From Variovorax sp. E3 (GTDB taxonomy: Bacteria > Pseudomonadota > Gammaproteobacteria > Burkholderiales > Burkholderiaceae_C): a stretch of 46,153 nucleotides of DNA. Numbering within the stretch: position 1 is the first letter of the stretch; each line of letters begins with the position of its first letter. Location of the stretch: NCBI RefSeq assembly GCF_016082275.1, contig NZ_MOWM01000049.1:1-46153 (forward strand), in the 5' to 3' direction. Shown piece by piece: positions 8,379-17,240 of this stretch. The notes under the pieces were generated by a model. The model was given only the letters and a program-made list of their open reading frames with translations. It ran no database searches and was not told the origin of the DNA. Position numbers and translations under genes: made by a program.

Positions 8379-9949
8379 TCACTTCTTCTTCCAGAACCTG
8401 GAGGCCCCGTCGATCTTTGCCAGGGCCTTGGCGCAGGCCTTCGCCCCCGCCGCATGGCGCGCGGTGAACCAGCGACGGCGAACCATGCACGCGCATCGCG
8501 CGTCGTTGCTTCGCGGTACAGCGCAAGCGCCACGGCCTCGTCGTTGAATGTGCCCAATGCGTCCTGCGCCGGCCGCAGCGCTTTCAGGTAGCGCTCGGCG
8601 GCGTTTTTGTCTGCGGCGTCGAACAGCGGCGCCACGAATTCGGCGAGGTAGCGCAGGCGCTTGAGGCGCTTGCGCACGCGGTGCTGGCTTTCGGTGTCGA
8701 GCGATTCGAAGCGCTGGCCGTCGCGCACCGTTTGCTTGTGCAGGTGCTGCAGGCGCTCGCGCAGCAGCCGGCGGGCCGCATCGGCGTCCAGGGGCGCCGG
8801 TGCTGACGGCGCCTCTTCGCCATCGCCGGGAGGCGCGGCCTTTGCAGGCCCGGCCGCGGTGAAGCCGATCAACGAAACCAGCACGTTCTGAAACTCGGCA
8901 GCGCGCACGACGTCGCCGGGAGACGGCGCGTTGCCCGCCTCATCGCCCGCCAGCGGATCGAATTCCGGCGCGCCCGCCTCACGCAGTTGCGGCTGCGCCA
9001 GCTTCACCACCTGCTCGCGGTCACGCAGTTCGCCCAACGCGCGGAAAGCGGCGACCAGCGGCGGCTCCCATTCGGCCGCGTCGAACAGGCCCGGCGCCTC
9101 GTCGAGCCCCGCCAGTTCACGCAGCGCCGTGCGCAGCCGCCGGATGCCGATGCGCAGCTGATGCACCTGTTCTTCGTGCGAACTGCCCGCCGCGATCTCG
9201 CTGGCATTCGGCAGCATCTGCGCCAGGCACGAGGCCACCACCGCCTGCTGGATGGCGCGCCCGTCCGGATGCGCCGAGCCGAAGCGCGGCGGCTCGGCCT
9301 TCACGGCCTCCACCATGTCTTGCGCGGCCAGCAGCCGCGCGCCGCGTTCGGCCTTCGACACGGTGCTGAACCACAACCCGTGCTGCTGCGACCAGCGGCG
9401 CGCGAGCGTCACCAGCCCTTGCACGTCACCGTGCTTGAGTTCCAGCTCCAGCTCGCACACCGGCGATTCGCGCCGCTCGGGCGTGCCCGCGTGCGCGACG
9501 ACCTTGCCGACATCGAGCGCCATCTCGACCACCGCGCCGCCGAGCCCCGTGACGCGCACGTCGCGCGTGAGCCGCACGATGTCGGTCGATTGCCGCTCGA
9601 CCAGCGGCACGGCGCCGTCGCCGTCCACCAGCAGCTTCGCGAGCCGGTCGCCCACGGGCGTGCCCTGGTGGCGTTGCGGGTCGATGGCCGGCACCGCGGC
9701 GGCCGTGCCCAGGTCGACGTTGTGCTCCAACCGGTGCAGCGCGTTGTCGCCCGTGGCCTTCACGGTCTGGACCCAGCGCCGGCCCTCCTTGCGCAGCCGC
9801 AGCACCATGCCGTCAGCGGCGAGCCGCAGGTCGCCGGTGTCGAAATAGCGGGCTTGCAGGCGCGTGCGCACGACGGCGCCGCGCTTCAGGGCGGCTTCGA
9901 CGGCCTTCAGGCGGTCGGCGGGAATGCAGAACTTGAACTCGATTTCCAT
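8379..9949 (-). CDS. CYTH and CHAD domain protein, one-base loss near 8479
   Basis: The N-terminus MEIEFKFCIP carries the ExExK signature of CYTH (triphosphate tunnel) proteins such as inorganic triphosphatases. CYTH covers about residues 1-200. CHAD follows from about 230 (HEEQVHQLRIGIRRLRTAL, then HRVRKRLKRLRYLAEF), a histidine-rich helical domain that binds inorganic polyphosphate. The annotated frame would run on into the YcxB-like gene. A change of frame near 8479 (one C restored in GTCGCTGG) instead gives a typical CHAD end, WFTARHAAGAKAC...GASRFWKKK, with TGA at 8379. The 1,571-base span is one short of 524 codons. A role in polyphosphate or triphosphate metabolism is likely. Confidence 0.85.
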
Positions 9950-10012
9950 AGGCGCCGATGATGCCTTCCCCGCCTTTCGGGGGCATCCAAATCCCCTGCC
10001 TCGAAAATCATG

Positions 10013-10075
10013 TGGACGCCGTCCAGTTTCTTTGATATCTTTTGTGGACGGCGTACACAAGACGTCGCCGTACAC
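10013..10075 (+). promoter_or_regulatory. Paired palindromic operators upstream of the VOC gene
   Basis: TGGACGCCGTCCA at 10013-10025 is a perfect palindrome around one central base. TGGACGGCGTACA at 10045-10057 is the same element with one arm altered, 32 bp (about three helical turns) away. A weaker, inverted third copy (GCCGTACAC) lies at about 10067-10075. TATCTT between the two good copies could be a -10. The size and symmetry suit a TetR- or MarR-type repressor; no such gene lies next to it, so the regulator is unidentified. Confidence 0.6.
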
Positions 10076-10107
10076 CACTCCATTTCTCACAGACACAGGA
10101 CGACACC

Positions 10108-10524
10108 ATGGCCAACAAGCAGATCTTCGTGAACCTCCCCGTCAAGAACCTCGACAAGGCCAAGGCGTTCTTCGCCGCGCTGGGCTACACCTTCAACCCG
10201 AAATTCACCGACGCCAACGCCGCGTGCATGGTGATCCACGAAGACAGCATCTACGCGATGCTGCTGGTCGAGGACTTCTTCAAGACCTTCACCACCAAGA
10301 GCATCACCGACACCTCGAAGAACACCGAAGTGCTGCTGTGCCTGTCGTGCGAGAGCCGCGCCGAGGTCGACGAGCTGGTGGCCAAGGCCAAGGCGGCCGG
10401 CGGCACCACCCCGCGCGAGCCGCAGGACTACGGCTTCATGTACGGCCACGGCTTCCAGGACCTCGACGGCCACCTGTGGGAAGTGATGTACATGGACCCG
10501 AACGCCGAGATCCCGAAGCAGTAA
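10108..10524 (+). CDS. VOC (glyoxalase/bleomycin resistance) family protein
   Basis: A 138-residue vicinal-oxygen-chelate fold protein with paired beta-alpha-beta modules: QIFVNLPVKNLDKAKAFFAA at the start, AACMVIHEDSIYAMLLVEDF in the middle, and YGFMYGHGFQDLDGHLWEVM at the end, where the metal-binding histidine and glutamate of the family sit. It resembles the lactoylglutathione lyase-like proteins often induced by aldehydes or xenobiotics, but no substrate can be assigned. The gene stands alone with a long leader containing the palindromic operators described separately. Confidence 0.9.
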   Translation: MANKQIFVNLPVKNLDKAKAFFAALGYTFNPKFTDANAACMVIHEDSIYAMLLVEDFFKTFTTKSITDTSKNTEVLLCLSCESRAEVDELVAKAKAAGGTTPREPQDYGFMYGHGFQDLDGHLWEVMYMDPNAEIPKQ

Positions 10525-10684
10525 GCACTGCCGCCGACGCACCACGGGCCGAGCGATGCCGATCGTTCCATACGCGCTCTTCACTGTTGCACGGAAGGCC
10601 TCTACCGGACGACGGCCGCGCCCCGATATTCCCTCCACTGGCACGGCATCATCGGCCGAGCCCCACATGGAAAGGAATATCAGC

Positions 10685-11761
10685 ATGTCCGACGACAACA
10701 GCAACAACAACAACGAGCGCAACAGCCCCATCGTGCGGATCGCCCCGCTCGGTTTTCCGTGGCAGACGATCGACCCGTTCCTGTTCTGCGTCTACCACGA
10801 CGACGCCTACCCGAAGGGCAATGCCGGCCTGGGCCCCGAAGCCTCGCTGGCCGGGCGCGACATCGGCCAGGACTTCAGCCGCAAGGACGGCTGGAGCATG
10901 TACCACGGCGACAAGGTGCCGGGCTTTCCGTCGCACCCGCACCGCGGCTTCGAGACCGTGACCATCGTGCGCAAGGGCCTGGTCGACCACTCCGACTCGC
11001 TGGGCGCCACCGCGCGCTTCGGCGGCGGCGACGTGCAGTGGCTCACGGCGGGCAAGGGCATCGTGCATTCCGAGATGTTCCCGCTCCTGGACGCCGGCGC
11101 GCCGAACCCGCTGGAGCTGTTCCAGATCTGGCTGAACCTGCCGGCGCGCAACAAGATGGCCGAGCCGCATTTCACGATGTTCTGGTCCGACGCCATTCCG
11201 CGTTTCGCGTCCGACGACGCCAAGGGCGGCCGCACCGACGTCGCTGTCATCGCGGGCCGGCTGGGCGACGCCGCCAACGGGCAAGACCCGATCCAGCCGC
11301 TCGCGCCGCCACCCGACTCATGGGCCGCGCAGGCCGATGCCGACGTGGCGATCTGGACGCTCAAGATGACGCCCGGCGCGCAATGGACGCTGCCGGCCGC
11401 CACGGGCGAGGGCACGCGCCGCATGCTGTACTTCTTCAAGGGTGCGTCGGCGTTCGTCGCGGGCCGCCTCGTGGAGGGCCCGGCGGCCATCGAGCTGCGC
11501 GGCGACGCGGCCGTGGAAATTGCCAACGGCGCCGAAGAGAGCGAGTTCCTGGTGCTGCAGGGCCGCCCGATTGCCGAGCCGGTGGTGCAGTACGGCCCCT
11601 TCGTGATGAACACGCAGGCCGAGATCAGCCAGACCATGGCCGACTACCGCCGCACCCAGTTCGGCGGCTGGCCGTGGGACGATTCGGCGCCGGTGCACGG
11701 CCGCGAGGCCGCGCGCTTCGCCAAGCACCCGGGCGGGCGCGAAGAGGTGCCGCAGGCCTGA
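10685..11761 (+). CDS. Pirin family protein
   Basis: A 358-residue full-length pirin, longer than the one at 4,641 and intact. The N-terminal cupin shows FPSHPHRGFETVTIVRKGLV with the metal histidines, then VQWLTAGKGIVHSEMFP. The C-terminal cupin holds AATGEGTRRMLYFFKGASAF and NGAEESEFLVLQGRPI, and the end GPFVMNTQAEISQTMADYR is typical. The chosen ATG follows GGAAAGGAATATCAGC; the in-frame start at 10,556 has no ribosome-binding site. The N-terminal SDDNSNNNNERNS stretch is a low-complexity leader. The preceding 160 bases carry no other gene. Confidence 0.9.
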   Translation: MSDDNSNNNNERNSPIVRIAPLGFPWQTIDPFLFCVYHDDAYPKGNAGLGPEASLAGRDIGQDFSRKDGWSMYHGDKVPGFPSHPHRGFETVTIVRKGLVDHSDSLGATARFGGGDVQWLTAGKGIVHSEMFPLLDAGAPNPLELFQIWLNLPARNKMAEPHFTMFWSDAIPRFASDDAKGGRTDVAVIAGRLGDAANGQDPIQPLAPPPDSWAAQADADVAIWTLKMTPGAQWTLPAATGEGTRRMLYFFKGASAFVAGRLVEGPAAIELRGDAAVEIANGAEESEFLVLQGRPIAEPVVQYGPFVMNTQAEISQTMADYRRTQFGGWPWDDSAPVHGREAARFAKHPGGREEVPQA

Positions 11762-11779
11762 GCCCCGGCGCCTGCTTGC

Positions 11780-12070
11780 TCAGAGTGACTTGAGCGCTTC
11801 GGCGCCCGGCGCGGTCATGCTGGGCACGAACTCGATCACCTCGGTGCGCGCGACGCCGTTCTGCACGAACGGATCGCGCGCCAGCACCGCCTCCAACGCC
11901 TCGCGGTCGCCCGAACGCGCCAGGATCACGCCGCCCTTGCGCGGCACCTGCCGGCCCGAGGCCACGAACAGACCACTTTCGTAGTGCTTCTTGAGCCAGG
12001 TGACATGCGCGTCCATCAGCGCGTCGAGTTCTTCGAGCGGGCGGATGTAGGTCAGGGTGACGATGAACAT
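11780..12070 (-). CDS. YciI family protein
   Basis: A 96-residue YciI-like (dimeric alpha-beta barrel) protein: MFIVTLTYIRPLEELDALMD, HVTWLKKHYESGLFVASGRQ with the conserved histidine and Ser-Gly, then GGVILARSGDREALEAVLAR and DPFVQNGVARTEVIEF. These are generally cytoplasmic and of unknown or minor enzymatic function. It converges with the pirin gene and lies 53 bp downstream of the Bug gene on the same strand, so it could be the last gene of that transcript. Confidence 0.88.
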   Translation of the reverse strand: MFIVTLTYIRPLEELDALMDAHVTWLKKHYESGLFVASGRQVPRKGGVILARSGDREALEAVLARDPFVQNGVARTEVIEFVPSMTAPGAEALKSL

Positions 12071-12123
12071 GGAAGAGGGCGCCGGTGAATGCGAAAGCCC
12101 CGATCCTATGGGCCCCGGCGGCA

Positions 12124-13146
12124 TCAGTCGATGGCCACGCCGCCTTCCTTCACCAGCTTCGCGAACTTGGCCGTCTCCTCGCGGATCTGGCGCGCCATCT
12201 CTTCCTGCGTGCCGCCCAGCGGCTCGGCGCCGATGGCCTGCATGCGCTGCGCGAAGTCGGGCGAGCGGATGATCTTGACCATCTCGGTGTTCAGGCGCGC
12301 GACGATCTCTTTCGGCGTGGCCGCTGGCGCCAGCACGCCGAACCACGTGCCGATGTCGAAGCCCTTGAGCCCCGCCTCTTCCAGCGTCGGCACGTCGGGC
12401 AGCACCGACGAGCGGCGCGCCGTGGTCACGGCCAGCGCGCGCAGCTTGCCGCTCTTGATGTGCTGCAGCACCGGCGTGATGGTGTCGAAGGACATCGCCA
12501 CCTGGCCGCCCAGCAGGTCGGTGGTGAGCGGGCCGCTGCCCTTGTAGGGCACGTGCAGCAGCGTGGTGCCGGTGCTGGCCTGGAACTGCGTGCCGATCAG
12601 GTGCTGCGCGGTGCCGTTGCCGTTGGAGCCGTAGGCCAGCTTGTCGGGCGCGGCCTTGGCCAGCGCGACCAGCTCGGCCACGTTCTTCGCGGGCGTGTTG
12701 GCCGCGTTGATGACCAGCACGTTCGGCACCATGGCCACCACGGTGATGGGCGCCAGGTCTTTCTGGAAATCGTAGGGCAGCTTCTTGTAGACGCTGGTCG
12801 CGATGGTGTGGTGCACCGCGCCCATCAGCAGCGTGTAGCCGTCGGGCTTGGCCTTGGCCACGTAGTCGGCGCCGAGCGTGGCGCCGGCGCCGGGCTTGCT
12901 CTCGACCACCACGGGCTGGCCGAGCGATTGGGAGAGCTTGTCGGCCAGCGCGCGCGCCAGCACGTCGGTGGTGCCGCCGGCCGGGAAGGGCACGACGAGG
13001 CTGATGGGGCGCGTCGGCCAGCCGGGCGGTGCCTGCTGCGGCTGTTGCTGCGCGAAGGCCAGCGCGGTGGCGCCGAGGCCCAGCGCAAGGGCCGCCGTCT
13101 GAAGCACGGTGCGCCTGCCGAGGCGCGCGTTGAAAGAAGCGTTCAT
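12124..13146 (-). CDS. Bug/TctC-family periplasmic solute-binding protein
   Basis: A 340-residue, intact Bug-type binding protein. It has a signal peptide (RLGRRTVLQTAALALGLGAT, then ALAFAQ, with twin arginines) and the family core: WPTRPISLVVPFPAGGTTDV, ESKPGAGATLGADYVAKAKP, GYTLLMGAVHHTIATSVY, and GGQVAMSFDTITPVLQHIKS. It sits behind a tartrate/D-malate dehydrogenase-type gene on the same strand (99 bp), which suggests that its ligand is a hydroxy-dicarboxylate such as tartrate or malate; this is inference from context. No TctAB membrane genes are in view. Confidence 0.92.
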   Translation of the reverse strand: MNASFNARLGRRTVLQTAALALGLGATALAFAQQQPQQAPPGWPTRPISLVVPFPAGGTTDVLARALADKLSQSLGQPVVVESKPGAGATLGADYVAKAKPDGYTLLMGAVHHTIATSVYKKLPYDFQKDLAPITVVAMVPNVLVINAANTPAKNVAELVALAKAAPDKLAYGSNGNGTAQHLIGTQFQASTGTTLLHVPYKGSGPLTTDLLGGQVAMSFDTITPVLQHIKSGKLRALAVTTARRSSVLPDVPTLEEAGLKGFDIGTWFGVLAPAATPKEIVARLNTEMVKIIRSPDFAQRMQAIGAEPLGGTQEEMARQIREETAKFAKLVKEGGVAID

Positions 13147-13245
13147 GGTTTTGTCTCCGGCTCGTTGTGTCGTAATGCGCGCATCGAGGCGCGCGGATAC
13201 CGTCGTGTCGCTCTGGAGGGCCCGGGCCTTCACCCGGTCACTCCA

Positions 13246-14337
13246 TCACGCCGCGAGCCGCATCGGCTCGCCCGCGATGTGTGCGCACACCGCCTGTGTC
13301 ACCTGCTCCGTGGTCGCGCTGCCGCCCAGGTCGCGCGTGTGCAGCGACGGGTTGGCCGTGACGTGCTCCACCGCCTGCATCACGCGGCGCGCCGCATCGG
13401 CTTCGCCCAGGTGCTCCAGCAGCATCACCACCGACCAGAAGGTGCCGACCGGGTTGGCCAGCCCCTTGCCCATGATGTCGAAGGCCGAGCCGTGGATGGG
13501 CTCGAACATCGAGGGGTAGCGGCGTTCCGGGTCGATGTTGCCGGTGGGCGCGATGCCCAGGCTGCCGGCCAGCGCGGCCGCGAGGTCGCTCAGGATGTCG
13601 GCGTGCAGGTTGGTCGCGACGATGGTGTCGAGCGTGGCGGGGCGGTTGACCATGCGCGCGGTGCAGGCGTCGACCAGCTCCTTGTCCCACGTCACGTCGG
13701 GGAACTCCTTCGATATCTGCAGCGCGATCTCGTCCCACATCACCATCGCATGGCGCTGCGCGTTGCTCTTGGTCACCACGGTGAGCAGCTTGCGCGGCCG
13801 CGAGCGCGCCAGGTTGAAGGCGAAACGCATGATGCGTTCGACACCCGCGCGGGTCATCATGCTCACGTCGGTCGCGGCCTCGATGGGGTGGCCCTGGTGC
13901 ACGCGTCCGCCGACGCCGGCGTATTCGCCCTCGGAGTTCTCGCGCACGATCACCCAGTCCAGCTGGCCCGGCGCACAGCGCTTGAGCGGGCCGTCGATGC
14001 CCGGCAGGATGCGCGTGGGCCGCACGTTGGCGTACTGGTCGAAGCCCTGGCAGATCTTCAGGCGCAGGCCCCACAGCGTGACGTGGTCGGGAATGTGCGG
14101 GTCGCCCGCGGAGCCGAACAAGATGGCGTCTTTCCTGCGCAGCGCGTCGAGGCCGTCGGCCGGCATCATCTCGCCGTGCGCGCGGTACCAGTCGCCGCCC
14201 CAGCCGAAGTCCTCGAAGCTGAATTGCAGGGCGCCGCCGGAGGCCTCGGCCAGCGCCTCCATCACGCGGCGTCCCGCCGGGATCACTTCCTTGCCGATGC
14301 CGTCGCCGGGAATGGTGGCAATGCTGTAGCTGGTCAT
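13246..14337 (-). CDS. Tartrate/D-malate dehydrogenase (isopropylmalate dehydrogenase family)
   Basis: A 363-residue NAD-dependent beta-decarboxylating dehydrogenase. MTSYSIATIPGDGIGKEVIP is the family's N-terminal signature. ILFGSAGDPHIPDHVTLWGL and the LRLKICQGFDQYANVRPTR segment are typical of the TtuC/DmlA branch rather than LeuB. NLHADILSDLAAALAGSLGI holds the metal aspartates, and PIHGSAFDIMGKGLANPVGT the coenzyme loop. These enzymes oxidise tartrate and/or D-malate. The gene is divergent from a LysR gene and followed by a Bug binding protein, a common catabolic arrangement. ATG 14337 is preferred to an upstream start at 14,370 because MTSYSIATIPGDG is the conserved beginning. Confidence 0.88.
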   Translation of the reverse strand: MTSYSIATIPGDGIGKEVIPAGRRVMEALAEASGGALQFSFEDFGWGGDWYRAHGEMMPADGLDALRRKDAILFGSAGDPHIPDHVTLWGLRLKICQGFDQYANVRPTRILPGIDGPLKRCAPGQLDWVIVRENSEGEYAGVGGRVHQGHPIEAATDVSMMTRAGVERIMRFAFNLARSRPRKLLTVVTKSNAQRHAMVMWDEIALQISKEFPDVTWDKELVDACTARMVNRPATLDTIVATNLHADILSDLAAALAGSLGIAPTGNIDPERRYPSMFEPIHGSAFDIMGKGLANPVGTFWSVVMLLEHLGEADAARRVMQAVEHVTANPSLHTRDLGGSATTEQVTQAVCAHIAGEPMRLAA

Positions 14338-14352
14338 CGATGTCCTTGTGTG

Positions 14353-14413
14353 CTCATTGAATGAGCCCACTGTAGGATCGGGTGACCCGAACGATTCACG
14401 CCCGAAGTGAATC
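14353..14413. promoter_or_regulatory. Divergent control region with three palindromes
   Basis: The 109 bp between the dehydrogenase start (14,337) and the LysR start (14,447) hold three dyads: CTCATTGAATGAG at 14353-14365, TCGGGTGACCCGA at 14378-14390, and GATTCAC, a 7-nt spacer, GTGAATC at 14393-14413. The last has the size and T-N11-A symmetry of a LysR recognition site. The others may be activation sites or the binding site of another factor. Confidence 0.6.
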
Positions 14414-14446
14414 CATCGTTAACTTCAATTCAACAGTGAGGTGGCC

Positions 14447-15388
14447 ATGGCTTCCCCTGTCCAACCCGCCGACCTCGGCTTTTTTTCCGCGCTCGCGGCC
14501 TGCGGCAGCCTGAGCGCCGCGGCGCGCGAACTCGGCATCAGCACGCCGGCCGTGAGCAAGCGCCTTGCGCAGATGGAAGCGCGCCTGGGCGTGCCGCTGG
14601 TGAACCGCACCACGCGGCGCATGAGCCTCACGCCCGAGGGCGAGCTCTACGTGGCGCACGCGCGCCGCATCCTCGGCGACATCGACGACATGGCGCAGCT
14701 CTTGGGCGGCGCCAGGGGCGAGGCGCAGGGCCTGCTGCGCGTGAACGCCACGCTGGGCTTCGGGCGAAGCCACGTGGCGCCGCTGATCTCGAAGTTCGTT
14801 CGCAAGCATCCGCAGGTCGAGGTGCAGTTGCAGCTGTCGGTCAACCCGCCGCCGCTGACCGACGATGCCTTCGACGTCTGCATCCGCTTCGGCGCGCCGC
14901 CCGAGGCCCGCGTGATCGCGCGGCGCATTGCGTCGAACCGGCGGCTGCTGTGCGCATCGCCGGCCTACCTGGCGCGCGCCGGTCTGCCGAAAGTGCCGAA
15001 CGACCTCACGCGCCACCGCTGCATCGGCATCCGCCAGGGCGACGAGGCCTACGGCATGTGGCGGCTCAGCACGGGCCGGGGCACGGCGCAGCGCACCGAG
15101 GCCGTGAAGACGCGCGGCGCGCTCAGCACCAACGACGGGGAGATCGCGGTCAACTGGGCGCTCGACGGGCACGGCATCCTGATGCGCGCCGAATGGGACA
15201 TTGCGCGCTACTTGCGCAGCGGCCGGCTGGTGCAGGTGCTGGCCAACTACCGCACGCCCGATGCCGACATCTACACCGTGTACCCGCAGCGCCACCAACT
15301 GTCGGCGCGCGTGCGGGCCTTTGTCGACTTCATCGCGGCGGCGCTCGGCGACAAGGACGGCGCCGAGCCTTCGCTCACCCGCCGCTGA
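14447..15388 (+). CDS. LysR family transcriptional regulator
   Basis: A 313-residue LysR protein. The DNA-binding domain is clear: ADLGFFSALAACGSLSAAAR, LGISTPAVSKRLAQMEARLG and NRTTRRMSLTPEGELY. The effector domain includes LLRVNATLGFGRSHVAPLIS and VCIRFGAPPEARVIARRIAS. ATG 14447 follows GTGAGG; a GTG six bases upstream is also in frame. It is the likely regulator of the divergent tartrate/D-malate dehydrogenase. Its end overlaps the end of mntH by 14 bases, tail to tail. Confidence 0.92.
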   Translation: MASPVQPADLGFFSALAACGSLSAAARELGISTPAVSKRLAQMEARLGVPLVNRTTRRMSLTPEGELYVAHARRILGDIDDMAQLLGGARGEAQGLLRVNATLGFGRSHVAPLISKFVRKHPQVEVQLQLSVNPPPLTDDAFDVCIRFGAPPEARVIARRIASNRRLLCASPAYLARAGLPKVPNDLTRHRCIGIRQGDEAYGMWRLSTGRGTAQRTEAVKTRGALSTNDGEIAVNWALDGHGILMRAEWDIARYLRSGRLVQVLANYRTPDADIYTVYPQRHQLSARVRAFVDFIAAALGDKDGAEPSLTRR

Positions 15389-16700
15389 ACACCGACACCA
15401 CCAGCCACACGTTGGCCGCACTGATCACGCCGAACAGGCCCCACGCAAGCGACTTGAGCACCGGCCCGTTGGCAAAGCCGCCCATCAGGGCGCGGCTGCT
15501 GGTGAAGCGGATCAGCGGCCACATCGCGAACGGCAGCTGGAAGCTCAGCACCACCTGGCTGAGCACCAGCATCTTGCCCACGCCGCCGTCGCCGAACCAC
15601 CAGACGCCGAGCCAGGCCGGGCCCAGCGCCAGTGCGCGCGTGATCAGGCGGCGCTGCCAGCACGGGATCTTCAGGTCGAGAAAGCCTTCCATGATGATCT
15701 GGCCCGCGATGGTGCCGGTGAAGGTCGAGCTCTGCCCCGAGGCCAGCAGCGCAATGCCGAACAGCGTGGCCGCGAAGGCGCTGCCGACGATAGGCTCGAG
15801 CAGGCGGTAGGCGTCGTCGATCTCCGTCACCTCGCGGTGGCCGGTGGCGTGAAAGGCGCTGGCCGCCAGCACCATGATGGCCGCGTTGACCAGCAGCGCG
15901 AGCGACAGCGACACCACCGCGTCGAGCGTGCAGAAGCGCACCGCCTCGCGCCGCGCGGGCTCGGTGTCGGCCACGAGCCGGGTCTGCACGATGGAGGAGT
16001 GCAGGTACAGGTTGTGCGGCATCACCGTGGCCCCGACGATGCCGATGGCCAGGTACAGCGCGCCCGGCTGGTGCAGCCGCTCCAGGCTCGGCGCGAAGCC
16101 CATCGCCACGCCGAACCAGTTGGGCGGCGCCATCATGAGCTCGACCACGAAGCAGCCCGCGATGGTGCCCACGAGCCCCAGCACGATGGCCTCCACGCGC
16201 CGGAAACCCGCGCCCTGCAGGCCGAGCACCAGCAGCGTGTCGAAGGCCGTGATGGCGATGCCGACCGGGATCGACACGCCGAACAGCAGGTGCAGCGCCA
16301 GCGCGCTGCCCAGCACCTCCGCAAGGTCGCAGGCCACGATGGCCAGCTCGGCGCCGAGCCACAGCAGGCGGTTGACGCGCGGCGAATAGTGCTCGCGGCA
16401 GGCGCGCGCCAGGTCCTTGCGCGCGACGATGCCCAGGCGCACGCACAGCGTCTGCAGCAGCATCGCCGCCAGGCTGGCGAGCAGCACCACGAACAGCAGC
16501 CCGTAGCCGAAGCGCGAGCCGGCCTCGATGTCGGTGGCCCAGTTGCCCGGGTCCATGTAGCCGACCGACACCAGCAGGCCGGGGCCCGCGTAGCGCATCA
16601 GCTTCTTGAAGAAGGGCAGCTCCTGCGGGACGGCGACGCTGCCCTTGACTTCAGACGGGCAGAAGGGCGCGGTGGCCGTGCGGGGCAGGGGGAAGAACAT
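15375..16700 (-). CDS. mntH: Nramp family Mn2+/divalent metal transporter
   Basis: A 441-residue proton-coupled metal importer of the inner membrane. The signature SVGYMDPGNWATDIEAGSRF (Asp50, Asn53) in the first helix and VGATVMPHNLYLHSSIVQTR (about 220-240) in the sixth form the metal site. About eleven hydrophobic segments are visible, including LLFVVLLASLAAMLLQTLCV and LLWLGAELAIVACDLAEVLG. GIALLASGQSSTFTGTIAGQ is also conserved. The N-terminal 25 residues are variable. No MntR site or manganese riboswitch was recognised in the 122 bp upstream. Confidence 0.95.
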   Translation of the reverse strand: MFFPLPRTATAPFCPSEVKGSVAVPQELPFFKKLMRYAGPGLLVSVGYMDPGNWATDIEAGSRFGYGLLFVVLLASLAAMLLQTLCVRLGIVARKDLARACREHYSPRVNRLLWLGAELAIVACDLAEVLGSALALHLLFGVSIPVGIAITAFDTLLVLGLQGAGFRRVEAIVLGLVGTIAGCFVVELMMAPPNWFGVAMGFAPSLERLHQPGALYLAIGIVGATVMPHNLYLHSSIVQTRLVADTEPARREAVRFCTLDAVVSLSLALLVNAAIMVLAASAFHATGHREVTEIDDAYRLLEPIVGSAFAATLFGIALLASGQSSTFTGTIAGQIIMEGFLDLKIPCWQRRLITRALALGPAWLGVWWFGDGGVGKMLVLSQVVLSFQLPFAMWPLIRFTSSRALMGGFANGPVLKSLAWGLFGVISAANVWLVVSVFSGG

Positions 16701-16822
16701 GCGGGCGATGATAGGGACAAGGCCGTGATGTTGTCGCGGACCGGACCTGCGCGATGGCGCCGGATCTTTTAGATTCGGCACTCGCGCACTCACTCTCACA
16801 TCAACCCCGGAGACTTTTCCCA

Positions 16823-17131
16823 ATGATCCACGTCGTCGCCGTCATCACCGCCAAACCGGGCCAGCGCCCCGCGCTGCTCGAAGCCTTTGCCGCCAACCGC
16901 GCGGCCGTGCTGGCCGAAGCGGGCTGCATCGAATACGGCGCCACCGTCGACGCACAGGGCATTCCGCCGTCGAAGGCCAGCTTCGGCCCCGACACCTTCG
17001 TCGTCGTCGAGAAATGGGAAACGCTGGCGCACCTGCAGGCACATGCCGTGGCGCCGCACATGAAGGCCCACAGCGAGCAGACGAAGGAGCTGACGGCAAG
17101 CAAGCTGATTCACGTGCTCGAGCCGGTCTGA
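16823..17131 (+). CDS. Antibiotic biosynthesis monooxygenase (ABM/YgiN-type) domain protein
   Basis: A 102-residue single ABM domain: MIHVVAVITAKPGQRPALLE, AGCIEYGATVDAQG, FGPDTFVVVEKWETLAHLQA, then HAVAPHMKAHSEQ. Homologues are dimeric cofactor-free quinol monooxygenases or heme-degrading relatives; the HxxxPH..A pattern suits the quinol-type group. It stands alone between mntH (divergent) and a lipoprotein gene. The substrate is not evident. Confidence 0.88.
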   Translation: MIHVVAVITAKPGQRPALLEAFAANRAAVLAEAGCIEYGATVDAQGIPPSKASFGPDTFVVVEKWETLAHLQAHAVAPHMKAHSEQTKELTASKLIHVLEPV

Positions 17132-17240
17132 GCCTTCCGGCATTCCCCGCCTTCGCGTGCGGCGCAAGGCGTGCTACCTTCGCGCCGGGGAGCCGGCGTT
17201 CCAGCGAGGACGCACCACAACGCAGAGGGGGACTGCCGAC

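Noticed and set aside
9959..9987. A hairpin near the CYTH/CHAD start as a riboswitch
   Set aside because: The stem is short and interrupted and matches no known riboswitch pattern.
7655..10096. An apparent 813-residue fusion of CYTH, CHAD and YcxB-like domains
   Set aside because: A one-base loss near 8,479 removes the CHAD stop; the other frame gives a typical CHAD end and a TGA at 8,379, just before the next ATG.
12085..14364. A 759-residue plus-strand open frame
   Set aside because: It lies antisense to the Bug and tartrate/D-malate dehydrogenase genes, is His/Arg/Gly-rich and reflects GC-rich codon bias.
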